A stretch of DNA of 64,000 bases from Romanomermis culicivorax (Eukaryota > Nematoda > Enoplea > Mermithida > Mermithidae): the NCBI GenBank assembly GCA_963922205.1, contig CAWUHX010000078.1, forward strand, positions 434,001 through 498,000, read 5' to 3'. Position 1 is the stretch's first letter; each line of letters starts with the position of its first letter. Positions 43,779-54,600 of the stretch are shown here, piece after piece. The position numbers and the translations under genes are program-made. The notes under the pieces were generated by a model. That model was not told the origin of the DNA, searched no databases, and worked only from the letters and a program-made list of their open reading frames with translations.

Positions 43779-45610
43779 CCTCGAAATTTGCATATCATTT
43801 GCTCAAGCAAATTGTGATTTTTACTCGATCAATTTTACTGAATTCACGTGCCATTTTTTGTATTATATGTATATAATGACCAGTCGATGAATGTTCTAGA
43901 CATTTCATTTGCGCATGCGTGAGTTGAAATTTCGCACGAAAAATTGAGCCACATGAAAGTTAATCCTGGATACTTTCTTTGTGTGAAAATGCTGATTATA
44001 TCTGCTCATTATATTACGAAAAAACTTGCACGTAAATGCTTCGACTCGACAAGTTTTTTCCTGCACGGGAGCTGTAATCTTCAAAATTAGAGTCCCTGCC
44101 ATGAATAGCATTGATTCAGATCTTATGTTTATTGATTCGACAATTTGGAATGGCTAATTTTAAATTTTCAGTGATACTATATAGCTTTTTTTGGAATGGC
44201 AGATGCAGTGAACCGATGAAAGCAATAAGTTCAAAATGGAAAAACTAGCAGGCTCAACCGTAATAAATGACAGAAGTCTTTCTCGTCTCCGAATGACTAA
44301 TTTAAAAATTGGATTATTTTCTTCAATAAATTGCTCAGATCGTCAAAATTTCTACAGCGACGCATATAGGTGTTGACATGAGTCTATCAAATAAAAAGTG
44401 AGTATAAACATGACGTTGTTTCCATAATTCTGGCCTCTCCATTATCCTTATGGAATTCAGCGCTTTTGCTACAGAATGCCAAAAAATTTATTCTAATGCT
44501 CTGCCAAATTCCATGCCGTATGGAACTTACTTTTTTGGTTGTCGCTGTCATTCCAAATTAAATGGACCAGATAGGATGTCAGCCGATCCGATCCAAGGCT
44601 GTTGTTAAATGGACAAATACGTGGTGCAAATATAACCCATACGGACTACAACAGCGATGATTTCTTTCCGTGGTAGATATTTTAGCTTTCATACAATATG
44701 TCGAAAACGGACAGGAAGGTTTTGAAATCAGTCCTTACTTCACATTATTCATTTCTGGACTTTTCTTATAGATTTTTGGAAAAGTATCGTTAAGAACCGC
44801 TGAAGTTACAGTAATGCGTCTCCCAACAAATTTCGAATCTGTAATATATGTCTAAAAGTTATCCGTTTATTATGCTCTGTTCCTTTTCAAGTCTGAGAAT
44901 GTAAAAAATGAAAACAAATTGATCGGCAGGTGGTACTCATGTAGACCTTGTGACGATGCACAAAGGGCGCCATCGTGCATTTCCCTCTGAACCCGTAGAC
45001 TTGATGTTGCTCATCCAAGTCACGGGTCCAGACCTGGATTGATCTGACGGGCACAGCTGCAGTCGCAACAAGCGATGCAGGGCTATGCAGTCGGTGGTAG
45101 AGCAGCTACCACCCAGTGTGTGAGAACCGTTACAACAGTCAATCTGACAGAAAAAGCAGCCGCGTACGTACTAAATTGTTTATTCCTTGCATGAACATCT
45201 TCTTTCTTTCAGAGGCTCATTTGGAAAAATAGACTATAGACCCCTGCTTAGTTTGAAACGCTTTTTGTTTTGGTCGATCGTTTTTTCGAATTGATTGATT
45301 AATTCTCATCATACTGTTTTCCAGAATGATAAACTTTTCACGTCATATTGATGATAAGCGCTAAAACCCAGACATTTGGGTCGATAAAGGTAAATATCGA
45401 TGATTTATATATTCATTGAATCATTGTTTTATGTGTAGGATGTCTTTTTCTCACACCCACGAATGTTTTTGGTATGATGAGCAATTTGTTGTTATTTAAT
45501 CTAAAGTTTAGTGATAACCGGGGATATAAAAAGTTCGATTCCAGAAGAACACATACATACTTAATTGACAGGTAATTAATTAATTGATTTGTTGGTACTT
45601 CATAATTATT
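43779..45610. other. Interval between kinase and Maf genes
   Basis: 1.8 kb with no gene recognised. It presumably holds the Maf promoter; a TATA-like TTTATATATTC lies at 45404-45414, about 200 bp before the Maf start. A GC-richer, hairpin-forming block is at 44930-45130. Confidence 0.4.
44930..45165 (+). repeat. Structured GC-richer repeat, copy 1
   Basis: Contains the hairpin ACCCGTAGACTTGATGTTGC..GTCACGGGT (44993-45027) and a second hairpin GGTGGTAGAGCAGCTACCACC (45092-45112). A related arrangement (ACCCGTAGGATTGATGTTTC..CCACGGGT, then GGTGGAACAGCTCC) is at 48990-49210. The second hairpin loosely resembles a tRNA D-arm, but no full tRNA or clear A/B boxes could be built. Confidence 0.4.
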
Positions 45611-48600
45611 ATGGTCGACGTTAAGTTCATTAACGAACCATTGAATGACAACGTGTTCTATGATGATGACAACAATGCTCAGCCTTATCATAATATTTTG
45701 ACTGACAACACCAGATATGCATTATCGGACACGGAATTGGAATCTCTGTCAGTTGCAGAGCTGAATCAAAGGCTGCAGGTATGTTTCGTTTTTTGCAGGG
45801 TTGGAAAATGAGCCGACCATGATCGAAAATCTTGAATTGAATAAAAAAATATATAAAATGATTGCAAACATGAAAAATGAAAAATTATAACCTTATGTCA
45901 GATACTTATTTTTGAGCATGCTTTATTAAGCGTTATAAATTTTTCTAGTAAAAAATTATATCGTGAATAGTTTCTGTAAATGATATAGACGACAATGGTT
46001 ATTTGTGTCATTTTTTGATTTACAAGCATTTTATAAAAATCAGACTGTAGTCTTAGCCTTGAAATCGTTTACGCATATTTTTTGGAATTTTTCGCTTCAA
46101 AAAGTGTAACGGAACGATTGATCATGCTAACAGATTTTTTGTCTCGTGTGACAAATGGTTTTCCAGACTTGAAAATATGAAATGGTACTTGCTTTCCAGT
46201 TATCGCCAACAAAACATTCGGGTCCAGTTTCTGTATTTTTGTAGTCCAAGGTCAATGCGAGTCAAAACTATCATTCAGAGAGATGAACAGGAATTGACTT
46301 TTTCGCAAAAGTCTTGAATTTTTTCCGGCCGTTCAAAGTTCCTCTCAAATCTCAATTTTCCCTCATCTTTCCCGGATGCTGAAAACAAGAGTCTGCAAAG
46401 AGGGTAGTGAAACAGTTGGCGAACCTTCATAAAAATGCATGCAATGTTAGCAAATAGTTCAAAGCCCGGTTGCATAAACGTCCCCTTCGAACAAACCAGC
46501 TGCATGAGATTTTTGTTTCACGCTTTGATTTTCTACATTAGATGCAGGATTGAAAGATCTATCCAACTGTGTAAAGAGAGTTGTTCAATTCTCGGTTCAC
46601 GAATTATTCAGGTTTGAAATTAGCTAAAAACTGGGCTCAAAATTCAGAGAGTGGGTTGAATTGTTCACTTTGCAAAATTAAATGAAGTGCAACCATTCGT
46701 GTGGCACGTTGGTATACTTTTTCATCATATTGTGTTTAAAAGGAGCCTATTTCAGACCACAACAATGTTTTTCTTCCTAATCGTTGAAAGATCATTCAAA
46801 TTTTTGCATTCATACTTCACAGGGTCTAGAAAATTTCTTTTCTTCATCAAAACAAATTTCAATTTAGTTTTTTGACGAAATGGAACGTTCGGCTTTGAAG
46901 AGAAAACGGCGGGCGTTGAAGAACCGTTTCTATGCCAAACGTTGCCGCTTGAGGCGTGTGCAAATAAGGCGCGAATTGGAGATGTCGTGCCAAAATTTGA
47001 TGCGCCAGTATCAGGCGGCCATACAAAGGATCCAGTATCTACAGCAAGAGTTGAGTAGATACACGCAATTTTGTCGATGGTAAGAAATGTCTGTGAAGAA
47101 TAATTTCAAAAGTGCCTAAACTTGTGTGTGTGCTCATCATACATGAACGTGGAAGGATTTGTGTGGTATTGAACCCATCAGATTTTCAGTGATCCTCATC
47201 ATATTCTTGCTGACCCCAAAGTGGGTTAGACCACCCCTAGCATTGATGGAAAAGATGATGGAAATGGGCAAGAGAAAAGAGAAAGTCGTCGAGAGAATGA
47301 AAATGATTTTTTCTAAACAAAGCACACCTGATTCGAAAAAAGTTGACAAAAAAAGTAAAAAATGTTAATAAAAAGCTCACGTCGTCCTGTTTTATTTTTC
47401 CTTTCGGAAAAATTTTTCCAAAAATTCATTAGCTAAGGCGTATCATGCATATTCCGTCTTAAAAAAGATCAACATGCTGTAAGTAAATGGCTATTCATTA
47501 CCATATTTTCATAAGTAATCTTTCTGCAGTCCATTTTTCTTGAGGCACATTGTGTGAGAAAATTTAGCTTCTGTAATGGTGTGTTGTTATTAGTCAAAGC
47601 AAATCTATACTTCAAAAGAAGTGCGGGTAGTTTTCGACGCTAAGAGCGAATCTGACATTTATTATTCATTCATTCATTTTGCATGAAAGTCCAAATTCGA
47701 TAAGCTACAGTAAACGGAAAATCAGCATTTCTACGATTTTTTGTCATTTCTGGTGTATTCGGTGCACTATTGTTGTATTAATACGATGGCTTCATGAGTT
47801 TTTGTCTAGTTATATTCGGAAGAGTCGGGAACAGTTTACACTAAACTCCATCAGCCTGTTTGCTTTGGACGGATCACTAAAGTTGACTTAGTTGGACAAA
47901 AAAAATATTTTTTCAAAAAAAGTCGTGCAACACGTGAATCCTGCAAAGCAACACTGCAGTATGTACTCCTACCAGGGTGGCACATTATATCAAAAAATGT
48001 ATTCGAAAATTGAAAAAATTGTCGTTATTACAGGGTTTCTCATGCGAAATCGTATTACTTTTGACGTTTCAATCAACATTGTACCGCTAAATAGAGCATC
48101 GGAGTACAGTAGTAAGGTACAAGAAAGCTAAGATGGTTACACAAAGCACTGAGCAACACAAAATGAACTACCTTGCAATAGGTTGTCTCAAATGATAGCA
48201 AGAAAAATGTCAATGACGTGGTCTATCCAAATCACAAAAGACATCCAGAAGGTCGTACATTATCTAGTTTCTTTAGCTGAAGACAGCTGTGCCATTGTTT
48301 TTACGTGAAATCGAAAAATTAATTTTTCGCGTTACTGCGTCGATAAAAAGTTCTGGAATCTTTTGGAAACGATGACTTCTGGGTGAATTAACCTCCCACC
48401 CCGGGAACACGCTGAGCTTCAACTTGAAAAATAGAAAATTTTGCGCAAAAATTTACAGCCTTTTTATTTGATTTTACTCCTCAGCAACGACCAGTAGACA
48501 CATATTTCGTTTCAAGTAAGAAGTAACAAATCTGTGTGGCCCGTGCAAAAAATCGTGGAAAACCGCCAAATATTTTCCAAACGGGTGTTTGTTGTGATTT

Positions 48601-50022
48601 GGTTTGACTGCTTAACTAAAATTTTCTGCTATACTTTTAGCAATCAATCCTTTTTGTCGTCAATTTTTACTCCATTTTGGAAGTTAATAATCAGCGGAGT
48701 TCTGCTATTACTGTGCGAGATTACTGTAAAAATACCTCTTAACCTATGAGGTGAACGGACTAAATAGTGAATGTTTGATTTATAGGCTACAAGTTTTTAT
48801 TTTGGTAATCATAGACAATAATACTGTTTCCAAGGAAATCTGCACTTTCCAAAATTTTCATTAATTCATTGACTGAAAGCAACAGAAAGATCAAAAATTG
48901 ATTTTAAAACAAATTGCAATCAAAAAATTCCTTCGCAACTAGCCTCAAAAGCTGGGCCTATCTATACTTTTCGCACCAGTAGCCATTAAAAAATGTTTTG
49001 TAGATGTTACCAGAGTTGTATGGTAATATACAACATTCCACCCGTAGGATTGATGTTTCTGCCAATCCACGGGTTCCTAATCCGGCCGTATTAGAGTAGC
49101 CCCGGTGGGGCAGTCACATCAACCACTAATAAGCCAGCGGTGGAACAGCTCCGGCGCCATCCGGGAAGTCCTTCGAGAACAGAGCACAAGCTAGGTTTCG
49201 GCATACTGCCCTACAGTCTGTTTTTTATAAAATGCTTTCAAATAGAAAAGCGACACGAATCAGTACTGTCGTCGAAATCGTTTATATAGAGCTCTTACCG
49301 TAAAATTTTTCACTCGAAAAATTGTAAAGGTGAGGTCAGGATGCTGACAGACTTCTAGTCCTATATGATGCATTGTTTATCAGAAAATCTGAAATATTAC
49401 TTGCTTTACACTTTCATTATTTAGAAACATTTCAAGAAAAACAGTATACAAAATAGCACCATCTATATACTATTAGTATCAACTATAGTCTATTCATTTT
49501 CAAAGCATCGCTTGAGAAAAAAGTGACTATAGGTGCTATTATGACAGAAAAGGACATAAAGCATAAACAAGTTTCAATATACGGCACCTGCACGCGATGC
49601 TCCATATTTCGTGCAGCGTATTTTTTGATTGCCTGCAAAAAGTATATTAATCATCACGCAGCCCGAAATATAAATAGTTTTACTGTAGAATTCGAAACAA
49701 TTGCATCCAACACACTGAAAAGTCGAAAGTTTCAAGGATGAGAACATGACACGCGAAAAGGAACTTGCACATTGCATTCTAAGCCGCATATTTCAGCCAG
49801 GCTAGTCATCATGTGCAATACGATGTGACCACGACAGCGGCGATGAATCCATATACCTCGGCGCCTGAAGCCGCCGTTGATCCCCAGGCCGATACCCCGC
49901 CCTATATTTTGAACCCGAAGCAAGCTCTGGTCGATCAGAACGAATTCGTTGAAATTCAAAACGATCTTTTGAAAAATTTTGAACTTTTGAATAACATCGA
50001 CGATGATTGGCTTTCGTGTTGA
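45611..50022 (+). CDS. maf: Small Maf-type bZIP transcription factor
   Basis: Three exons join in phase to 201 aa: 45611-45778, 46868-47079, 49797-50022. Residues 36-56 (ALSDTELESLSVAELNQRLQ) form the Maf extended homology region, and the splice after LQ keeps exact spacing to the basic region. The basic region (67-86, KRKRRALKNRFYAKRCRLRR) keeps the Maf-specific N-R-x-Y-A-x-x-C-R pattern, with Tyr where other bZIPs have Ala. The zipper has heptad positions L93, L100, A107, L114 and Y121. The C-terminal exon is acidic (NIDDDWLSC end) and may activate transcription; that is inference. The size is close to small Mafs, which lack an N-terminal activation domain. The start ATG at 45611 is chosen because a near acceptor (TTGACAG) and the EHR follow; an upstream ATG at 45584 is in frame. 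Confidence 0.85.
45779..46867. other. Maf intron 1
   Basis: Contains a diverged foldback family copy (45930-46180). No other feature is supported. The acceptor is CAATTTAG at 46867. Confidence 0.45.
45930..46180. repeat. Foldback family copy in Maf intron 1
   Basis: Shares the GACGACAATGGTTATTTGTG and ACAAGCATTTTATAAAAATC blocks with 40004-40255, more diverged than the others. Confidence 0.45.
48990..49210 (+). repeat. Structured GC-richer repeat, copy 2
   Basis: Related to 44930-45165: a CACCCGTAGGATTGATG..ATCCACGGGTTCC hairpin at about 49039-49073, then a CCCCGGTGGGGC hairpin and GGTGGAACAGCTCCGGCGCC. It is joined at its right end to the foldback copy at 49205. Confidence 0.4.
49205..49450 (-). 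repeat. Foldback family copy in Maf intron 2
   Basis: Reverse-oriented copy of 40004-40255: TACAGTCTGTTTTTTATAAA plus ATGCTTTCAAATAG at the left and CATTATTTAGAAACATTTCAAG at the right. Confidence 0.65.
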
Positions 50023-50045
50023 AATTGAAAACCTAATGTGTATTT

Positions 50046-50051
50046 TTATTT
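50046..50051 (-). terminator. Possible polyadenylation signal of the receptor gene
   Basis: TTTATT on the plus strand is AATAAA on the minus strand, 413 bp beyond the receptor stop. It lies just after the Maf stop codon, so use of this signal would overlap the two 3' untranslated regions. Confidence 0.35.
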
Positions 50052-50463
50052 CGTGTTGAAAGTCGAATCATTTTTATAATTTTACCGCTTTACGATGGAA
50101 CATTTTCTTCGTACAAAAGTACAAAAAATTGACACGAAGCACTACAGCACTCCTCATAATTAACGTCTATTTTTTGCGAGTCACTCAAAGAATGACTAGT
50201 AGGTATTGGTCAGTCAATGTTTCTTTGGATGCAAAAAGGCGATCTAGCTTCCACACATGATTTTTTGTTTGCTCAATGGTCAAGAAACACAAGTATTTAT
50301 GCGACTTGGTGGGCAAAAAATTATCACCTGACATAAGCATGAGGACAACATGAAAAAGAATGCTATTATATAGTTTCCACGGTGATGTCATGCTCGAGAG
50401 TGATTCGCGGGGATTTTGCATTAACATGAGGAGTAGTATAAAAAATACGTGTGAACAAAAATT

Positions 50464-51616
50464 TTACGACGAGCTACAGTATTTTTCATCTGAACCGTCG
50501 TCGCAATTAGCCCTGCCGTCACATAATTTCGTGTCGAGAATACAGGCACGACCGTTGTGACACTGAAATTGATTGCTCAAGCAAATGCGGGGCGCTGAAA
50601 TAAGGTCGAAAATATGTCCATATTTAGCAATTTTTGAATGTTAAATCAATTCAATGTGATGACTGATTGAATACGATGTGTTTTTATTTTATTTCAGAAT
50701 TTGACAGGTTTCAAATTTTCATAACGATTTCTTTTGCCAACTCCACTGAAGGCCGCGACAATAAATTGAAAATTAGAAAATTTTTTCAAATTACTATAAC
50801 TTCTCAGCCGCCTGCACATTAACAGAGTTATCCCAATTACAGTGAATACTGCTCATCAAAACGGTACAAAAACCCTATAAAAACTGTTATATTCCGTTCT
50901 CAAATTAATTATTGAGACCGAGAAAAACCAAAATTGAGTTTTTAATTTTTTTCAACTCCCAATATCGAAGACATTGAAATCATGACTTTCGAATATCGGC
51001 GATTCTAAATATAATTTCCTTAGCCGGTTTATGATTATCGAACGTCGGTGGAGTTATGACACATAAACTCTGGCCACTGTAATCTTCTTTTAGACTACTC
51101 AGGATTTTAGACTATAGTCCGTAAAGAATTATATCCTTATTCAATGAAACTTTCCGCATTTAAAATCTTTGGTCTCAGTAATTTTCACGGGAGCATCTGG
51201 TTGGTTAAAAAAGACGCTTGAAAATCAAAAAACTAACCGTTTTATGTACGTGTGTAAGCCAAATTTTATCTAAGAAAACACGAAAGATTTTGATAAAGCT
51301 ATTTTTTTGCAGCTTTCATATAGGAGGAAAAATACAAACTTACGACAATCATCTTCATCAGATTTATCCGAACATTGAGCAACGTTATCGCACCAATACT
51401 TTTTGCTTATACAAGCGCTAGATTCCGATCCACTACCAGCGCACAAGAAGTGCGTCTCTTTGGGACAATCAGATTCACAGGTTTTGTTATCTTTGCTCGA
51501 TAAAGCGAAACCGTCCGCACATGAACATTTATTGATTGTCGTAGTGTTTCCTTCGTGGGGCGATACAAGGCATAATTGCTGACAATCTCCATTGTTCTCA
51601 CCACAAGGATTTCTAC
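50464..51616 (-). CDS. C-terminal EGF and two LDLa modules
   Basis: Exon 51616-51344 encodes [24 protein letters not shown] (EGF), then an LDLa module ending [10 protein letters not shown]. Exon 50594-50464 encodes a second LDLa ([20 protein letters not shown], then [16 protein letters not shown]) and SSS followed by TAA at 50466-50464. Both LDLa modules have six cysteines and the acidic SDE calcium-binding motif, so they should fold. The short tail after the last Cys has no hydrophobic segment. Confidence 0.88.
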
Positions 51617-54600
51617 CTGGAGATGTAAAATATCGTAACCTGTAAATTTCACAAGAGATACGAGTATTGACAAAAACTACCAACTGCACTTTACAGAATA
51701 ATACGGTAATTTTGTGGCTCAAGTCAAAAACTTTAAACTTTTCTGTCGAATTTATCTATCAAAAAGGAACATTACGATCAGACCTTCATGAATTATTCTA
51801 AAATAAATTCCTTCCAACTCCAACGATAATCACAAATTAAATGCCAAAATATCGAACAAATTATCCAGAAGAGCTTTTTTAAAATCGTGTTAGATTTCGA
51901 TTTTCAATTTCCCGAATCAGCAACTTAAAAGCTTGAAACTTTCTGAAGAATCTACGTCGATTGATCACAACTTCTAGACTACACCATAGGGAAGTGTGCG
52001 AGGTGATATCACCTCTACCGAAGGTACTAAAAATAGTCGTGTGTGTGTGTGTGTGTGTGTGTGTGCCAGACATGTACGGCAAGAATTTTCCAGGGGGAGC
52101 GTTCTCAGACTTTTCATCAAGGAAGGGTGGGTGATGAGTGAGCATAAAAACTAAAACAGAGCGCCACAAGCATGTATATGTATAAAAATAGTAGAAAAGC
52201 TATCTTCGAACAAGTTCAAGGGAGTGTTTGACGGCCGGAGGGTGTCCAGGGTCTAACGTAGAAGGGTTTACCCCCTAAACCCCTATGTGCGCGTATAGTG
52301 TGTGCCCAATTATGGAAAAAGGTGACTTACTGGACCGTAAATTTTCAGGAAATACAGTTTTTTAGCGAAAGTTGAGGTAGTCCACTCCAGAAAAGTATAA
52401 ACATTATTATCCTTGAAACTTCGACCACTGTTGAATTATATCAATATCATTAAATAGTCTGAAATTTGACATTGGATTTTAAGAGATTCAAAGGTATGAG
52501 AAGAATGTAGTCCTCGACGAAATGGCTGAACAGCTAATCAAAGCTCCGACTAGCATTCACTTATGTCTTTGAAGGAGCCCTAGATACAAAGATTTTACAA
52601 TCGATTGAAAAGTTTTTCTAAGCATCTCAAACTGAAAAATACTTGTTTTTAAAGTAATACAGCATTAAAATAGCGCAATGTAATGGGGGGAAAATGTATA
52701 ATAGGATTGACGTTAAAAAAGTTAGATGTATAAAAAAATGAAAAGCCAAATAAAACAGAACATGGAAGTACTCAAAATAAAAATTGAAATGATCCTGAAA
52801 TTTGATATTCAATTTTGGATACAATGTAAATCACTGATTCCGATTAGGGGGACTCACATACTTCAAAATTTTGAGGAAGGTACTTATTTCATCCGTATTA
52901 TTGCATGTTATAAAATAGAGAATTTCTAAGCTGAAATTCTAGATTTTTAGTGAAGAAATAAATTTCAGTTGCGAAAGTTCTTCAATAACTTTTCCTCCAA
53001 AATTACCTTTAGGTTGCGCGCCTTCGTAATACGCCTTTATTCCGTACGGTAAAAGCGCCGTTTGGGTCACCACAGTCACATTATCACCATTGAACTTGCT
53101 GGCTCGCAAAATGCCTCGGTAAGTCCAATCGGTCCAGTACAAATAGTCGTCCAAAACGGTCAAACCAAAAATATGCGGTATCGTATTACTATCTTTCAAT
53201 ACTGTCCGTCTATTTTCACCGTTAAAATCGCTTGTCCTAGCATAGATACAGAGAGAATATGATAGAAAAACATAATAACAGAAGTCGAAATATTTTTCAT
53301 CGAAATTCATGTTGGCTGCTGATCCTCAGAACTTTCTAGAGTCGTGAATATTCACTGTGATGCGAAGAATTTTCACTATCAAAGAACCATTGATTCCTAA
53401 CACAAAGATAAGTTAATACGGAGCATGTTAATAACTTTTAGGACTCTTTTATCAAATTGAATCTACAACTTATAAAGGAATAAAAGAATTTAAATTTGTT
53501 GACAAATTTTAAGCTGTTCAAAATATTTTTAAAATACTCGATAATATCCGCAAACGCATCAGCCCAGTAAATTTTTTCGGCGTAATAATCCACGGCCAAG
53601 GCGTTGGGCCACGTCAGGCCCCCTTTGATGATGATTCTGAAATCTCCGCCGTCCATGTCAGCCCGGGCAATAAAAGCTTGAGTGCCCCAATCCGTAGCGA
53701 ATAAATATCTAGAAAATGCTAGTAGCCAGAAAATAACGCAAAAAACAAAATGGGTCTTACCCTTTCAATGGATCGACCACTAAAGCCCTTGGCAATTTGA
53801 ATACATTTTTATATAAAGCTTTACGGTATGAACCATCCAGTTCTTGTACAAAAATATCGGTATTTCGTGCAGAATATAGCTTCCTAGAAAACATGAAAAA
53901 TTGAGTGGTGACCGAAACCTCAAATAATTAGATACCTCAATTCTATCAAGTTTCGTGGAAATTGATGTATGACGTTATATTTCACCTGATACTTTTCTTA
54001 GCAATAGTAAAATGAGCAGATTTATAATGATATATTATTTTAAACTAAAAATGAACAATTGCAATTCTACAAATTTACGGATTTCACAAAATTCTCCATT
54101 TTCAAATGAGCCTCATAATAGGAAATAATTCGCAGAAACCAGTCAGCAGGTAATAACCTGCATCGTACGCCGTAAGTTTCCTCGTGAAGTTATTCTTATA
54201 AATGTTACTGTCAACTAGAGAAAAAAGGCGGTTACAAATATCCCCAAAGATCTGTGATTTAGGGTTGCGTCATTTAATCGTCTTATTTTCTCTCAATTAT
54301 TCCATAAACAATGCAAATTTAAATTGCTATATGAGTGCTAATGTTCATTTCTTTCGTGCTCCGCAGTTGTTAAGTTTTTCGATTTCACACATCAAATTCA
54401 GCTAAGGTGTTTTTCTCAAACTGACCATCCAATCTACAGCAATTATTTTTCAAAAAAGTACCCATTGACTCATTTTCTTCAAATTGGCATACCCTCAAAA
54501 TTTGGTAAACCAGTAAGTCATTTTCTTCAATTTGACTCGATCAGTACATTGTTTTTACTAGGGTAATAAATGAATTCTATTACTCATCGGGGTAAAAGCC

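Larger units (their letters stand above)
47080..49796. other. Maf intron 2
   Basis: 2.7 kb with a structured repeat (48990-49210) directly followed by a foldback copy (49205-49450). Frames in 47137-48749 are short and low complexity; none has a recognised motif. The acceptor is CATATTTCAG at 49796. Confidence 0.5.

Noticed and set aside
45092..45112. tRNA-like D-arm (GGTGGTAGAGCAGCTACCACC)
   Set aside because: No acceptor stem, anticodon arm or T-arm could be assembled around it.
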